Shown here one piece after another: positions 34,439-43,696 of a stretch of 64,000 nt of DNA. The notes beneath the pieces were generated by a model. That model did no database searches and was not told the origin of the DNA. It saw only the letters and a list, made by a program, of their open reading frames with translations. The first letter of the stretch is position 1. Every line of letters starts with the position of its first letter. The stretch comes from Gordonibacter faecis (GTDB lineage: Bacteria > Actinomycetota > Coriobacteriia > Coriobacteriales > Eggerthellaceae), in assembly GCF_030077735.1 (NCBI RefSeq), contig NZ_JASJEU010000007.1:131069-195068 (forward strand), written 5' to 3'. The translations under genes were made by a program, and so were the position numbers.

Positions 34439-34877
34439 TTCTCCGCAATCATGATAGCAAACACCGCGGCTTCAAATGCGACGCATCCGCGAGGGGCGCT
34501 GCGACAAAAAGAACGCGCTATACCTGATGCGAAAAAGATACGAGAGAAGGGAAACGAGGACGAGAAAACGAGTCGACGGAAAACGAATGAGAAAGTGAAC
34601 GAAAAAGGAGCTCTCAAAAAATGATAACTCAGCATACAAATAAATAAATTTTTCGGCGATCTAAACAATGAAAAAATGAATGCGGCTAATTGATGAAATA
34701 AAAAAATGAATGAAAAATTGACGTATACGGGAAAAGGTTGTGCGAACGGATTGAGTCTTTGAGAAGGGAAATACGAGGGGGAATGTCAAATCGAGGTAAC
34801 GGATTGGGGGGTGGGGGGAATTTGGGGATGGGGGTTCGGTAGTATTTTGTTACCTTCGAGAGAGAGCAGGTGACGAT
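34439..34877. other. AT-rich gene-free intergenic region
   Basis: Divergent upstream region of iorA and the zinc-ribbon gene. It contains a long purine-rich stretch at about 34500-34630 and a G-rich run near 34800-34835. I see no gene, tRNA or clear structured RNA. Confidence 0.5.
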
Positions 34878-35234
34878 ATGAAATGCCCCCTCTGCAATGT
34901 TGATCTGGTGATGAGCGAGCGCCAGGGAATCGAGATTGACTACTGTCCGCAGTGTCGTGGCGTGTGGTTGGATCGCGGCGAACTCGACAAGATTATTGAG
35001 CGAGCGAACGCGGCGGCCGCGCCCGCGGCAGCCGCTCCTGCTGCGGCTGCCTATGCGGCGCCTCAGGCGGCGTCGTACGAGCGTGAACGCGAACGTGGCT
35101 ACGACGAGCGCCGCTATGACGATCGAGGTTACGACAAGCGCTACGACAAGTACGACGACGATCATTACAAAAAGGGTCACAAAAAGAAGAAGCGTGGCGA
35201 TTTTTTGAGTGACTTGTTCGAATTCGGGGACTAA
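34878..35234 (+). CDS. TFIIB-type zinc-ribbon protein with low-complexity tail
   Basis: 118 residues. The N-terminal 40 residues are the zf-TFIIB pattern: MKCPLCNVDLVMSERQ, then IDYCPQCRGVWLDRGELDKII, with two CxxC pairs for one zinc. An Ala/Pro-rich stretch follows, then a region rich in Tyr, Asp and Arg (RGYDERRYDDRGYDKRYDK) and a Lys cluster. Function unknown; such proteins are common small cytoplasmic proteins. A terminator follows. Confidence 0.88.
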   Translation: MKCPLCNVDLVMSERQGIEIDYCPQCRGVWLDRGELDKIIERANAAAAPAAAAPAAAAYAAPQAASYERERERGYDERRYDDRGYDKRYDKYDDDHYKKGHKKKKRGDFLSDLFEFGD

Positions 35235-35246
35235 GAGCGAAAAGGA

Positions 35247-35272
35247 AAGGGGGCTGCAATAAAAGCCCCCTT
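35247..35272 (+). terminator. Intrinsic terminator after the zinc-ribbon gene
   Basis: AAGGGGGCT at 35247-35255 pairs with AGCCCCCTT at 35264-35272. The same hairpin followed by CTGCTTnACAAAAA and the GTGACGCG word recurs after citrate synthase at 43106, so it may belong to the repeat family. Confidence 0.65.
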
Positions 35273-35282
35273 CTGCTTCACA

Positions 35283-35616
35283 AAAATGTGACGCGCTTCG
35301 CGCTAACGAATACGCCACGGAGTGGTTGCCCTCCCTACCACCATGGCGGGGGGCTCTTTTATGCAACATAAATCTAACTAAAAAGGTAATATACGTAGGG
35401 GCGCTTCACGAAGCGCCCTCTCCGCCGCAGGCGGAGAATTCAACCATGACCTGCGTTTTCGCGCTTCGCGCGAACGGACTTTCTGGAGAAAGCCCCTACG
35501 GAGGTTTTGCCACTTGTAAGTCGACGCCTTCAAGTCGGTCAGCCCGCGTCATAAGGCTAGGGACGCGAGAACTCATGGCGTACTAGCCAGCGCGATAGCG
35601 CGTCACATTTTGTAGG
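35283..35616. repeat. MITE-like repeat element with terminal inverted repeats
   Basis: Begins AAATGTGACGCGCTTCGCGC and ends with the inverted counterpart around 35595-35616 (GATAGCGCGTCACATTTT). No coding capacity. Its right half, read in reverse, is similar along its length to the 62724-62974 element: shared words include GACTTGAAGGCGT and CCTCCGTAG. It contains smaller hairpins, for example GGGGCGCTTC/GAAGCGCCC near 35398. Confidence 0.65.
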
Positions 35617-35755
35617 GCGATGAATCGCCCTCCGCCGTAATCCTCGCGGTTAAAGGACTTTGCAACAACCCATAAAAATGGCTCCCCGTCAATCCGCGAG
35701 AAGCCATTTCACTTTCGCCAAGCACCCTTCGACCGGCAGCCGGCCGCCAGCGGTT

Positions 35756-36226
35756 TTACGCCTCGGCCATGGCTTTCTTGAAGTCGATGATCTTCTGGCG
35801 GGCACCGTCGCAGCCGGTGCCCATCATTTGCACGGCCAGGATGGCGGCGTTCTTCGCGCCGTTGATGGCGACGCACGCCACCGGCACGCCGGAGGGCATC
35901 TGCACCATGGACAGCAGCGAGTCAAGTCCGCCCAGGTCACTCGTCTTCATCGGCACCGTGATAACCGGGTTCGGCGTGTACGCTGCCACGACGCCGCCCA
36001 GGTGAGCCGCCTTGCCTGCGGCCGCAATGATCACGCGAATGCCGCGCTCGTGCGCCGTCGACGCCCACTCGTGCACCTCGGCTGGCTTGCGATGCGCGCT
36101 CGCCACCTTCACCTCGTAAGGCACGCCGAACTCATCGAGCTGCTTCATGCACGGCTCCATGGCCGGCATGTCGCTCTCCGACCCCATAATAATACCGATG
36201 ACCGGGCTTTTCTCTTTGCAAGACAT
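35756..36226 (-). CDS. purE: N5-carboxyaminoimidazole ribonucleotide mutase PurE
   Basis: 156 residues, the class I PurE length. Motifs: IGIIMGSESDMPAMEPC, VKVASAHRKP with the active-site His, IIAAAGKAAHLGGVVAAYTPNPVI and GVPVACVAINGAKNAAILAVQM. It interconverts N5-CAIR and CAIR in purine synthesis, in the cytoplasm. It stands alone here with no other purine genes and with GAGAAGC upstream. Confidence 0.95.
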   Translation of the reverse strand: MSCKEKSPVIGIIMGSESDMPAMEPCMKQLDEFGVPYEVKVASAHRKPAEVHEWASTAHERGIRVIIAAAGKAAHLGGVVAAYTPNPVITVPMKTSDLGGLDSLLSMVQMPSGVPVACVAINGAKNAAILAVQMMGTGCDGARQKIIDFKKAMAEA

Positions 36227-36408
36227 ACGCTTCTCCTTCGTCTGAGGCGCGTTGCACGCACGCGCAGTTTACTCTCGCCGCCCAGTGTAACGTTCCCCCG
36301 CCGCCCCCGGCAACCAGGGCCCGGCAAACGTAGGGATTATCCGAAGAAGATGCCCCGAAAACACGTGCGGAAGAGGAAGCCGCGCAACGCCTCTCCTTCC
36401 GCAACACC

Positions 36409-37206
36409 CTACACGCTCAGGTTACGGCGGTCGAACACAGCCACGGCGGCGGCGAACAGCACGAGGCCCACCGCGGCCAGCGCCACGGCCCCGCCAATCG
36501 CGCCGTCCTCGGATGCCGCCAGCCCGGTGGCATCATACAGCATGAGCGGGTTCACGTCCTTCAGCCACTCGAACTTGTCGCCCGCCTGCCCCACCATCTG
36601 CATGAGGAAGAACAGGATGCCCAGACCGCCGCCCGCCCACAGCGCCAGCCCCGCGTTCGAAAACAGGCACGCCGAGAAAAAGCACATTCCTGCTAGGAAT
36701 AGCCACAGCGCCAGCAGCCCCGCGTTCATGCGCAGCAGCGCCTCCGTGTCGAGGTCGCCGGGAAACAGCGCCTCGGAAAAGCCTACTTCAAGCGCCGTAG
36801 TTACCGCCACCAGCAGCACCAGCACTGCCACCAGCACACCGGCCAACGTGACGGCGATGCGCGTGCGGCTGTTCGGCGTGGCCAGCAGATATGCCATGGT
36901 GCCGCGGTCGATATAGCGCACCATGAGTTTGTTCACTATGATAAGAATGAGTACGAACGGGAACATCGTCAGCAAGAACCCATATAAATAGTTAATGAGG
37001 AAGTCGGTGAGCGTGGTGGCAGCGTTCGCCATGCCGAAGGCGGCGAACAGCTCGGGCATGCTTTCCATCATCATGTCGAGGCTTGCGCCCAGGTCAGGGT
37101 CGAACATGCTCACAATCACGCCGATGTACATGGCCAGCACGGCCGCAATGATGGCCGTCACAAACGCGTTGGCGCGCAACTCCTTCGCGAACAAAGTACT
37201 ACTCAT
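36409..37206 (-). CDS. ABC-2 type exporter permease
   Basis: 265 residues, six hydrophobic segments, starting FAKELRANAFVTAIIAAVLAMYIGVIVSMF, as in ABC-2 permeases. RYIDRGTMAYLLATPNSRTRI resembles the coupling region seen in bacitracin/lantibiotic-type exporters. It overlaps the ATPase gene by 8 bases and forms the last gene of a TetR-ATPase-permease unit. Substrate unknown. Confidence 0.88.
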   Translation of the reverse strand: MSSTLFAKELRANAFVTAIIAAVLAMYIGVIVSMFDPDLGASLDMMMESMPELFAAFGMANAATTLTDFLINYLYGFLLTMFPFVLILIIVNKLMVRYIDRGTMAYLLATPNSRTRIAVTLAGVLVAVLVLLVAVTTALEVGFSEALFPGDLDTEALLRMNAGLLALWLFLAGMCFFSACLFSNAGLALWAGGGLGILFFLMQMVGQAGDKFEWLKDVNPLMLYDATGLAASEDGAIGGAVALAAVGLVLFAAAVAVFDRRNLSV

Positions 37207-38146
37207 GGCTGCCTCCTTTCGACGCAGAGGCGTGGGGCTGCGCTTCTTCCGACGCGCCGTACAAGTGCATGAACAACTCTTCGAGGGTTTGCTCGCGGGC
37301 GGTAAGGTCGGCCACGCGGTAGGCGGCGAGGTCTTTTACGAACGCGTCCATAGCGCCGGTGACCAGGGTTTCCGCCGCCGCAGCGCCAACCGCGTGCGCC
37401 TCGGTGTGCGCGGCCAGGTAGCGGTCACGTTCGCCCGCGTCGGCAAACGTGACCACGAACACGCGCTTGCGCGACCGCCGCACATCGTCCATGTGCTCCA
37501 CGGCCGCCAGCCGCCCCGCGCGGATGAACGCCACGCGGTCGCACGTGCGTTCCACCTCGTCGAACAGGTGCGACGACAAAATAATGGTAGCCCCGCGCCG
37601 CTTCTCTTCCAGTACCAGCTCAATAAAGCGACTCTGCATGAGCGGGTCGAGGCCGCTCGTCGGTTCGTCCAGCAAAATAATGTCGGGCCGCCCCATGAAC
37701 GCGCACACGAGGCCCACCTTCTGCTTCGTGCCCTTCGACATCTTGCGAATGCGGCGCGCGGGATCCAGCTCGAAGTAGTCCACCAGCTCGTTCATGCGCG
37801 TGCGGTCGCGCAGCTTCTTCATGCGCGCCATAAACTCCAAAAACGCCGTGCCGGTCATCTCGTCCATGCAGGCAATTTCGCCTGGCAGATAGCCCAGGTT
37901 CGCCTGAATGCGCGCCCGGTCGCGGAAACAGTCGAGGCCGCCTATGCGCGCGGTGCCGCTATCAGGGCGAATGAAGCCCATCAGGTTGCGCATGGTCACG
38001 GTTTTGCCCGCGCCATTGGGGCCCAGGTAGCCGAACACCTCGCCCGGCTCGATGGCGAACGACACGTCGAATGCGCCGCGCCCGTTCCCGTAATCTTTCG
38101 TGAATCCGCGCAACTCAATAACGGGCGCATGATCAGGGCTGTTCAT
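37199..38146 (-). CDS. ABC-2 type exporter ATPase
   Basis: 315 residues. Walker A GYLGPNGAGKTVTMRNLMG, a signature region in which MSKGTKQKVG replaces the common LSGGQ type, and Walker B IILLDEPTSGLDPL, followed by SSHLFDEVERTCDRV. The last 100 residues are a poorly conserved regulatory tail. The ATG at 38146 overlaps the TetR stop (ATGA), with AAGGAGG inside the end of tetR, so translation is coupled. Confidence 0.92.
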   Translation of the reverse strand: MNSPDHAPVIELRGFTKDYGNGRGAFDVSFAIEPGEVFGYLGPNGAGKTVTMRNLMGFIRPDSGTARIGGLDCFRDRARIQANLGYLPGEIACMDEMTGTAFLEFMARMKKLRDRTRMNELVDYFELDPARRIRKMSKGTKQKVGLVCAFMGRPDIILLDEPTSGLDPLMQSRFIELVLEEKRRGATIILSSHLFDEVERTCDRVAFIRAGRLAAVEHMDDVRRSRKRVFVVTFADAGERDRYLAAHTEAHAVGAAAAETLVTGAMDAFVKDLAAYRVADLTAREQTLEELFMHLYGASEEAQPHASASKGGSHE

Positions 38147-38832
38147 CGGTATTCCTCCTTGTAGGCGTAGGCGCGCAGCATCTCGCACCAGCGGCGCATC
38201 TCGTCCATCATTCCGTCGATGCTGATGGGGCGGCGCAGCGCGCGCTGCTGGTGCATATAGCCGTCGGCCAGCCAAATCATCAGGTCAACCACGTAGCGCG
38301 GGTCCACGTCGTCGCGAAACCGGTCGAAGCGCACGTTTTTGAAGTACGTGTTGAACATGAGGTCGATCTTCGACCAGTTCCAGTTGTCCATGGTGTCTTT
38401 AATGTCCTTGTGATCTGGGTAAAATGCCCGGATGGAGAACTCCATGAGGAACGGGAACCTCTCCAGCACGTCGCGCTTGCGCTCGGCCGCGTACAGGAAC
38501 AGTTCGAAGAAGTCGTCGATCTGGTAGAACTCCTCGTCAACCACCAGGGCCTCAATTTTGCTCATGAGGTGCTCCATGAGGTAGAGGTACAGCTCCTTCT
38601 TGTTTTTGAAGTAGAAGAACAGCAGCCCCTTTGAGATGCCCGCGCGCCGCGCGATGGCCTCGGTGGATGCGCTTTTGTAGTCGTTGCGCCCGAACGTTTC
38701 CACCGCCGCGTTTACAATGGCCTCGCGCCGCTCTTCGGGCAGGCTTTCGAACTTGGCGAAGGGGTTGTTTGCGCTGGTTGCGCTTGTTGCGCTGCGTTCG
38801 CCGTCCTTGCCGCGTACGCGTCGTTCGTTCAT
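38143..38832 (-). CDS. TetR/AcrR-family regulator of the ABC exporter
   Basis: 229 residues. The DNA-binding part is typical: REAIVNAAVETFGRNDYKSASTEAIARRAGISKGLLFFYFKNKKELYLYLMEHL. The ligand domain is Phe/Tyr- and Asp-rich (FYQIDDFFELFLYAAERKRD). It is the first gene of an operon with the exporter ATPase and permease and probably represses it; a perfect palindrome lies 35 bases upstream. Confidence 0.92.
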   Translation of the reverse strand: MNERRVRGKDGERSATSATSANNPFAKFESLPEERREAIVNAAVETFGRNDYKSASTEAIARRAGISKGLLFFYFKNKKELYLYLMEHLMSKIEALVVDEEFYQIDDFFELFLYAAERKRDVLERFPFLMEFSIRAFYPDHKDIKDTMDNWNWSKIDLMFNTYFKNVRFDRFRDDVDPRYVVDLMIWLADGYMHQQRALRRPISIDGMMDEMRRWCEMLRAYAYKEEYR

Positions 38833-38866
38833 GAGGCCCCCTCTCTCACGTTGGCGCTACCTTCCC

Positions 38867-38884
38867 ATTGACCGGCCGGTCAAT
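38867..38884. promoter_or_regulatory. 18-bp palindrome, probable TetR operator
   Basis: Perfect palindrome ATTGACCGGCCGGTCAAT. TTGACC within it could serve as the -35 of the tetR operon promoter, so binding would block transcription. Size and position are typical of TetR-family operators. Confidence 0.65.
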
Positions 38885-38973
38885 AGCTTGGCGTTCATCC
38901 TACGCCGTTGACTATTTTTGAGAAGGGGGTTCCGCGAAAAATCGTGTGCCTTGTTTGAGGCAGTGGCGAGGGC

Positions 38974-39741
38974 CTACCGCGCGTATACGCTTTGTTTGCG
39001 GGTGACCAGGCGCTCGACGAATGCCGTGGCGGGGGCGTGCAGCACCTCGCCGGGGGTGGTGTATTGCACGGCGCGGCCGCCTTCCATCACCAGCACGCGA
39101 TCGCCCAGGTCAAGTGCCTCGTCGATGTCGTGCGTGACGAACAGCACGGTGATGCCGGTCTGTTGGTGGATGTGCTTCAGCTCGTCTTGCAGCGAGGTGC
39201 GCGTGATGGCGTCCACGGCGCTGAAGGGCTCGTCCATAAGCAGGATGTCGGGGCTAGCTGCAAGCGCGCGGGCGATGCCGACGCGCTGCGCCTGCCCGCC
39301 CGAAAGTTCGGCGGGGAAGCGTTCGGCCAGTTCAGCGGGCAGACCCACCAGGTCCATCCACTTCTCCACGGCCTCGTGTGTGCGCACGCGGTCGCGCTGG
39401 TTCAGCAGGCTGGGCACGTAGCCAATGTTCTGTCGCACCGTGAGGTGGGGAAACAGCACGCTGCCCTGGATGGCGTAGCCCACGGAGCGGCGCAGCTCGA
39501 TAGGGTTGAGTTTGCTCGTGGCGCGCCCGTGCACGAGTACGCGGCCCTCGTCAGGCATGACCAGCGCGTTCACCGTTTTCAGCAACGTGGTTTTGCCGCA
39601 GCCCGAGCTACCAATAATAGTGACGAACGCGCCCTCTTCCACTGCGAGGTTCACATCGTCGATGGCGGTCACGTCGCCGAACCGCTTGGTCACGTGCTCA
39701 AACGCCACGGCAGCCATGGTGGCAGTTTGTTCGTTCGCCAT
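38974..39741 (-). CDS. Osmoprotectant-type ABC importer ATPase (OpuCA/ProV-like)
   Basis: 255 residues. Walker A IIGSSGCGKTTLLKTVN, signature LSGGQAQRVGIARALA, Walker B ILLMDEPFSAVDAI, and H-loop FVTHDIDEAL. The Q-loop context RSVGYAIQGSVLFPHLTV is characteristic of glycine betaine/choline importers. The C-terminal CBS pair present in OpuCA is missing. Its ATG directly follows the stop of the permease-binding-protein gene. Confidence 0.9.
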   Translation of the reverse strand: MANEQTATMAAVAFEHVTKRFGDVTAIDDVNLAVEEGAFVTIIGSSGCGKTTLLKTVNALVMPDEGRVLVHGRATSKLNPIELRRSVGYAIQGSVLFPHLTVRQNIGYVPSLLNQRDRVRTHEAVEKWMDLVGLPAELAERFPAELSGGQAQRVGIARALAASPDILLMDEPFSAVDAITRTSLQDELKHIHQQTGITVLFVTHDIDEALDLGDRVLVMEGGRAVQYTTPGEVLHAPATAFVERLVTRKQSVYAR

Positions 39742-41370
39742 CTAGATCAGCCCCCTCTCGGCCAAAAATGCGTCGGCGACGTCCTTCGGCTCCTTGCCCT
39801 GCGTTTCCACCTCGTTGTTCATGCGAGCCATGTCGGTGTCGGTGATGGTGTCCTCAAGTTTCAGCAGTTCATCGCGCAGTTCGGGGTGCTCCTGCAGCGT
39901 GTCACGCCGCACCACATTGCCACACAAATACGACGGATAGAAGTGGCGGTCGTCCTCAAGCACCACCAGCCGCTCGTCGGCCACCTGCCCGTCGGTGGTG
40001 GAAATTACGATGGCGTCCACCTGGCCTTCAAACAGCGCCTGGTATTTCAGGCTGATGTCCATGTCGCGCGTGTTGCCGAAGTTCATGCGGTAGGCCGCCT
40101 GCAGCCCGGGGTAGCCGTCCTGCCTGTCGAAGAAGTCCGGCTCTGCGCCGAGGCGCAACTCGCCCGCCACCTTCGCCAGGTCTGAGTACGTGTGCAGCCC
40201 GTAGCGTTCGGCCACTTCACGGCTGACGCCCAGGCCAAATGTGTTGTTGAAGCCGTACATGCCCAGCCACGTAAGCCCCAACTGCGACTCGTATTCCTGC
40301 TGCATGGTGTCGAACATCGATTCATCGTACGTGTCCTCGTGCTTGAGCACGGCGTTCCAGCCGGTGCCCGTGTACTCGGGATACATGTCGAAGTCGCCCT
40401 TTTCGATGCCGGGTTCAATATTCGCCGTGCCGCCGCCCACGCCCTGCGTGAGTTCCACGGCGAGGTTGGTGTCGTGTTCGATGAGCGTGTTTAGCATCTC
40501 GCCCAAAATGTACTGCTCGGTCATGGGCTTGGTGGCAATGTTGATGGTGCCCGCGCTGCCCGCGCCCGCGTGCGCGCCGCCATCGCGGTTCACAAATGCG
40601 AACGCTCCACCAGCCACAACCACCACCGCAAGCACCGCCGCACCCACGGCCCATCCGCGCCTGCGCACCCACGAGGCTCCCGGCGCGCCCGCAGCACCGG
40701 CGGCTCCCGCGCCTGCACCCCGTTTCGCCCCCGCCCGCTTGCGCGAAGGCTCCAAATGCCGCCGCGTTCGCTTCTCCGCCACGCCCAACAGCAAGTCCAC
40801 CACAATGGCCAGCGCCGCAATAAGCACGCTGCCCGCCAATGTCATGGCCGGGGTGTTCGTGGTGATGCCGCGATAAATAGCCACGCCCAGCCCACCTGCG
40901 CCAATGAAGGACGCGATGCCGGCCAGCGCGATGGTCATGGTTGCCATATTCCGCACGCCGCTCATGATAACGGGCGCGGCCAGCGGCAGCTCAATGCGCC
41001 GCAACAGCTGGCGGTCGGTGGAGCCCATGCCGCGTGCGGCTTCCACAATGGCGGGGTCGATGGTGGTCAGGCCCGTGTAGGTGTTGCGCACCATGGGCAG
41101 CAGCGCGTAGATGGTCAGCGCCACGATGGCGGTGACATCGCCGATGCCCGTGACAGGAATCAGAAAGCCGAACAGCGCAATGGACGGAATGGTGTACACG
41201 AAGTTCACCAGCGCAAGCACGGGTTTCGCGCCGCGTCGCCACTGCGCAATGGCAATACCCAGGGCAAGCCCGATGCCCGCCGCCAGCGCGATGGACAAAA
41301 GCGAAATTCCGAGGTGCTGAAGAAGGAGCTCGAAGAACCAATCCCGTTTGGTAACAAGGAGGGAGATCAT
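39742..41370 (-). CDS. Fused permease and substrate-binding protein of an osmoprotectant-type ABC importer
   Basis: 542 residues. Residues 1-200 are an OpuCB-type permease with the EAA loop (EAARGMGSTDRQLLRRIELPLAAPVIMSG). A basic Ala-rich linker and one further membrane helix (about 240-258) lead to an OpuCC-type quaternary amine binding domain: INIATKPMTEQYILGEMLNTLIE, GDFDMYPEYTGTGWNAVL, and YQALFEGQVDAIVISTTDGQ. The substrate is probably a compatible solute such as betaine or choline. The start could instead be GTG at 41382, which has GAGG upstream. Confidence 0.88.
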   Translation of the reverse strand: MISLLVTKRDWFFELLLQHLGISLLSIALAAGIGLALGIAIAQWRRGAKPVLALVNFVYTIPSIALFGFLIPVTGIGDVTAIVALTIYALLPMVRNTYTGLTTIDPAIVEAARGMGSTDRQLLRRIELPLAAPVIMSGVRNMATMTIALAGIASFIGAGGLGVAIYRGITTNTPAMTLAGSVLIAALAIVVDLLLGVAEKRTRRHLEPSRKRAGAKRGAGAGAAGAAGAPGASWVRRRGWAVGAAVLAVVVVAGGAFAFVNRDGGAHAGAGSAGTINIATKPMTEQYILGEMLNTLIEHDTNLAVELTQGVGGGTANIEPGIEKGDFDMYPEYTGTGWNAVLKHEDTYDESMFDTMQQEYESQLGLTWLGMYGFNNTFGLGVSREVAERYGLHTYSDLAKVAGELRLGAEPDFFDRQDGYPGLQAAYRMNFGNTRDMDISLKYQALFEGQVDAIVISTTDGQVADERLVVLEDDRHFYPSYLCGNVVRRDTLQEHPELRDELLKLEDTITDTDMARMNNEVETQGKEPKDVADAFLAERGLI

Positions 41371-41737
41371 GGCTTCAATCACCGGGAACCTCGCTTTCTG
41401 GAGGACGGGCAGGCGGTCACGTTGCCTTCCGCATTCTAGGGCACGACGCGCGCCCTCCACGTACCCGGGGGCGAACCGTCATCGTTTGGTGAGCGGCATC
41501 CCGTGTGCGGCTTCAGATTCGCCCAGTTCGGTAGAGGGTAACACGCCTTCGTCCGGATTCCCTCTGCTATTCGCCTAAACGTACTGGTTCGGGAAGCGAT
41601 GACCCTTTATCATACTAAAGCACGAACGGACGACCCCTCCGATCTCCCCGCCCTCAGTTTCGCTTCCCGGCCCCCGTCGGCCGCAGATGCGTTGCGCGGC
41701 GTCGGGCGGAGGCTGTCCATGACGCAGGGAGGTATGC
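41371..41737. other. Divergent intergenic region between importer and citrate synthase
   Basis: Upstream region of both genes. No gene or recognised riboswitch seen. GGGAGGT before 41738 is the citrate synthase ribosome site. Confidence 0.4.
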
Positions 41738-43084
41738 ATGCAGGAAGAGAAAAAAATCGCCCTCTACAAGAACTTCAAGACTATCAATACCATTGACCCC
41801 GCCATCTACGACCAGTACGACGTGAAGCGCGGCCTGCGCAACGCCGACGGAACGGGCGTGGTGGCCGGCCTGACGAACATCGCGAACGTGCACGGCTACG
41901 TGGTGTCCGATAACGAGAAGAGTGCCGACGAGGGCTCGCTGCGCTACCGCGGCTACGACATTTACGACCTTCTGGGCGACCCGTCGGTTGAGCACCGTTT
42001 CAATTACGAAGAGGTGGCATATCTCCTGCTCATGGGCGAGTTGCCCACGCGAGAACAGCTTGACAGTTTCATCAGCGTGTTGGATTCGGAGCGCGAACTG
42101 CCCGACGGATTCACCGCTTCCATGATCATGCGCGACACGCCGCCCGACATCATGAACGTGCTGGCGCGCACCATTTTGCTGCTGTACGCCTATGACCCGG
42201 AGGCCGAGGATCGCTCGGCGCACCACGAGATCCACACCGCCATCTCGCTTATTTCGCGCCTGCCGCGCATCATGGTGCTGACGTATTACGCGAAGCGCGC
42301 ACGCTACAACAACGAATCCATGATCATGCACCGCTTTATCCCCGGTCAATCCACGGCCGAGACCATCCTGTCCATGCTGCGCCCCGACCGCCAGTTCACG
42401 CCTGAGGAAGCGCGCATGCTGGACGTCATGCTGTGCCTGCATGCCGAGCACGGCGGCGGCAACAACTCCACGTTCACCACGCGCGTGCTGACCTCGTCCG
42501 ATACCGACGCGTACTCCACGTACGCGGGCGCTATTGGCTCGCTGAAGGGTCGCAAACACGGCGGCGCGAACCATCAGGTGCTGGCCATGCAGCAGGAAAT
42601 CAAGGAGAACGTGACCGATTGGTCGGACGAGGGTCAGGTGGCCGATTACCTGGCGAAGATCGTGCGCAAGGAGGCGTATGACCGGACGGGCCTGGTGTAC
42701 GGCATGGGTCACGCGGTGTACACGAAGTCCGACCCGCGCGCTATTATTTGCAAGCAGTTCGCCGGGAAGCTGGCGGTGGGTACGGAATTTGAGGCGGAGT
42801 TCCGCCTGCTTGAGAACATTGAGCGCCTGGCGCCCGAAGTCATCCTGCGCGAAAAGGGTACCAGCAAGGATATGTGTGCGAACGTGGACATGTACTCCGG
42901 CTTTGTGTATTCGATGCTGGGTATTCCGGAGGACCTGTTCACGCCCCTGTTTGCGTGCGCCCGTATGTCGGGTTGGGCCGCGCACCGCTTCGAGGAAATT
43001 GTCGCCGGCAAGCGCATCATTCGCCCCGCATACAAATCCACCCGCAAAGGAAAGCGCCCCTTCGTCCCAATGGACGAACGATAG
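41738..43084 (+). CDS. Citrate synthase
   Basis: 448 residues. The catalytic and substrate residues are in recognisable blocks: LCLHAEHGGGNNSTFTTRV, GSLKGRKHGGANHQVL, TGLVYGMGHAVYTKSDPRA, and ANVDMYSGFVYSMLGIP with the catalytic Asp. The sequence type is that of the citrate synthases of anaerobic Gram-positives. It would condense acetyl-CoA with oxaloacetate. No other TCA gene is adjacent, so here it probably serves glutamate biosynthesis. A terminator hairpin follows. Confidence 0.93.
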   Translation: MQEEKKIALYKNFKTINTIDPAIYDQYDVKRGLRNADGTGVVAGLTNIANVHGYVVSDNEKSADEGSLRYRGYDIYDLLGDPSVEHRFNYEEVAYLLLMGELPTREQLDSFISVLDSERELPDGFTASMIMRDTPPDIMNVLARTILLLYAYDPEAEDRSAHHEIHTAISLISRLPRIMVLTYYAKRARYNNESMIMHRFIPGQSTAETILSMLRPDRQFTPEEARMLDVMLCLHAEHGGGNNSTFTTRVLTSSDTDAYSTYAGAIGSLKGRKHGGANHQVLAMQQEIKENVTDWSDEGQVADYLAKIVRKEAYDRTGLVYGMGHAVYTKSDPRAIICKQFAGKLAVGTEFEAEFRLLENIERLAPEVILREKGTSKDMCANVDMYSGFVYSMLGIPEDLFTPLFACARMSGWAAHRFEEIVAGKRIIRPAYKSTRKGKRPFVPMDER

Positions 43085-43105
43085 GGAGCGGGACTGCTGT
43101 TTTTT

Positions 43106-43170
43106 GAGGGGGCTGCTACAAAAGCCCCCTCCTGCTTTACAAAAAGTGTGACGCGCTTCGCGCTAACTAA
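43106..43170 (+). terminator. Terminator hairpin joined to a repeat fragment
   Basis: GAGGGGGCT (43106-43114) pairs with AGCCCCCTC (43123-43131). What follows, CTGCTTTACAAAAAGTGTG then ACGCGCTTCGCGCTAAC, is nearly identical to the stretch after the zinc-ribbon gene at 35.25 kb, so hairpin and repeat appear to move together. Confidence 0.6.
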
Positions 43171-43201
43171 TACGTTCGCTATCGCTCTTTTATGGAAAAT
43201 A

Positions 43202-43215
43202 ATTGACATGTCAAT
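43202..43215. promoter_or_regulatory. Palindromic operator-like site before marR
   Basis: ATTGACATGTCAAT, a perfect 14-bp palindrome about 40 bases before marR. The 12-bp core TTGACATGTCAA recurs in front of the molybdoenzyme operon at 45127. Confidence 0.65.
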
Positions 43216-43255
43216 AAGAAGGCGAATTTACGGGCGGCTGTGATAAACTGGCGAC

Positions 43256-43696
43256 ATGCCTGATACCGACCGTCCACATAAGAATCTTGCCCAGCGCCTC
43301 GTGTACACCGTGACACGCTATCAGCAGCACATGCAAAATTTGCTGAAGGAGCACGGCATCGGTCAATCTGAGTACCCGGTGCTCATCTACCTGGTGCATC
43401 ACGACGGCCCCGACATGTTCGTGAGCCAAAGCGACATCGCGAAGCGCCAATTCCGAGACCCCGCGCTCATCACGCGTGCCGCTAAGGGCTTGGCTAAAAA
43501 AGGCTATATCACGGTGGAAACTTCCACCACCAATCGCGCCCGCCACACGCTGCGTCTCACGCCGAAGGGTCGCGAACTTGCGCGCCTGGTGGATGACCTC
43601 GTTTGGCAATGGGAAGAACAAGCCTTCGCCAACTTCACCGACGAAGAACGCCGCACCCTCAAACAACTCCTTGCCAAACTAAATCTCCCTGAATAA
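43256..43696 (+). CDS. MarR-family transcriptional regulator
   Basis: 146 residues, normal size. Winged-helix parts: IGQSEYPVLIYLVHHDG, SQSDIAKRQFRDPALITRAAKGLAKKGYI and the wing TNRARHTLRLTPKGRELARL. It probably binds the palindrome just upstream (autoregulation) and the matching sites ahead of the molybdoenzyme operon. GATAAA eight bases before the ATG and no ribosome site suggest a leaderless transcript. Confidence 0.92.
   Translation: MPDTDRPHKNLAQRLVYTVTRYQQHMQNLLKEHGIGQSEYPVLIYLVHHDGPDMFVSQSDIAKRQFRDPALITRAAKGLAKKGYITVETSTTNRARHTLRLTPKGRELARLVDDLVWQWEEQAFANFTDEERRTLKQLLAKLNLPE

Noticed and set aside
41654..42985. Long minus-strand open frame opposite citrate synthase
   Set aside because: Antisense shadow with His/Arg bias and no recognisable domain.
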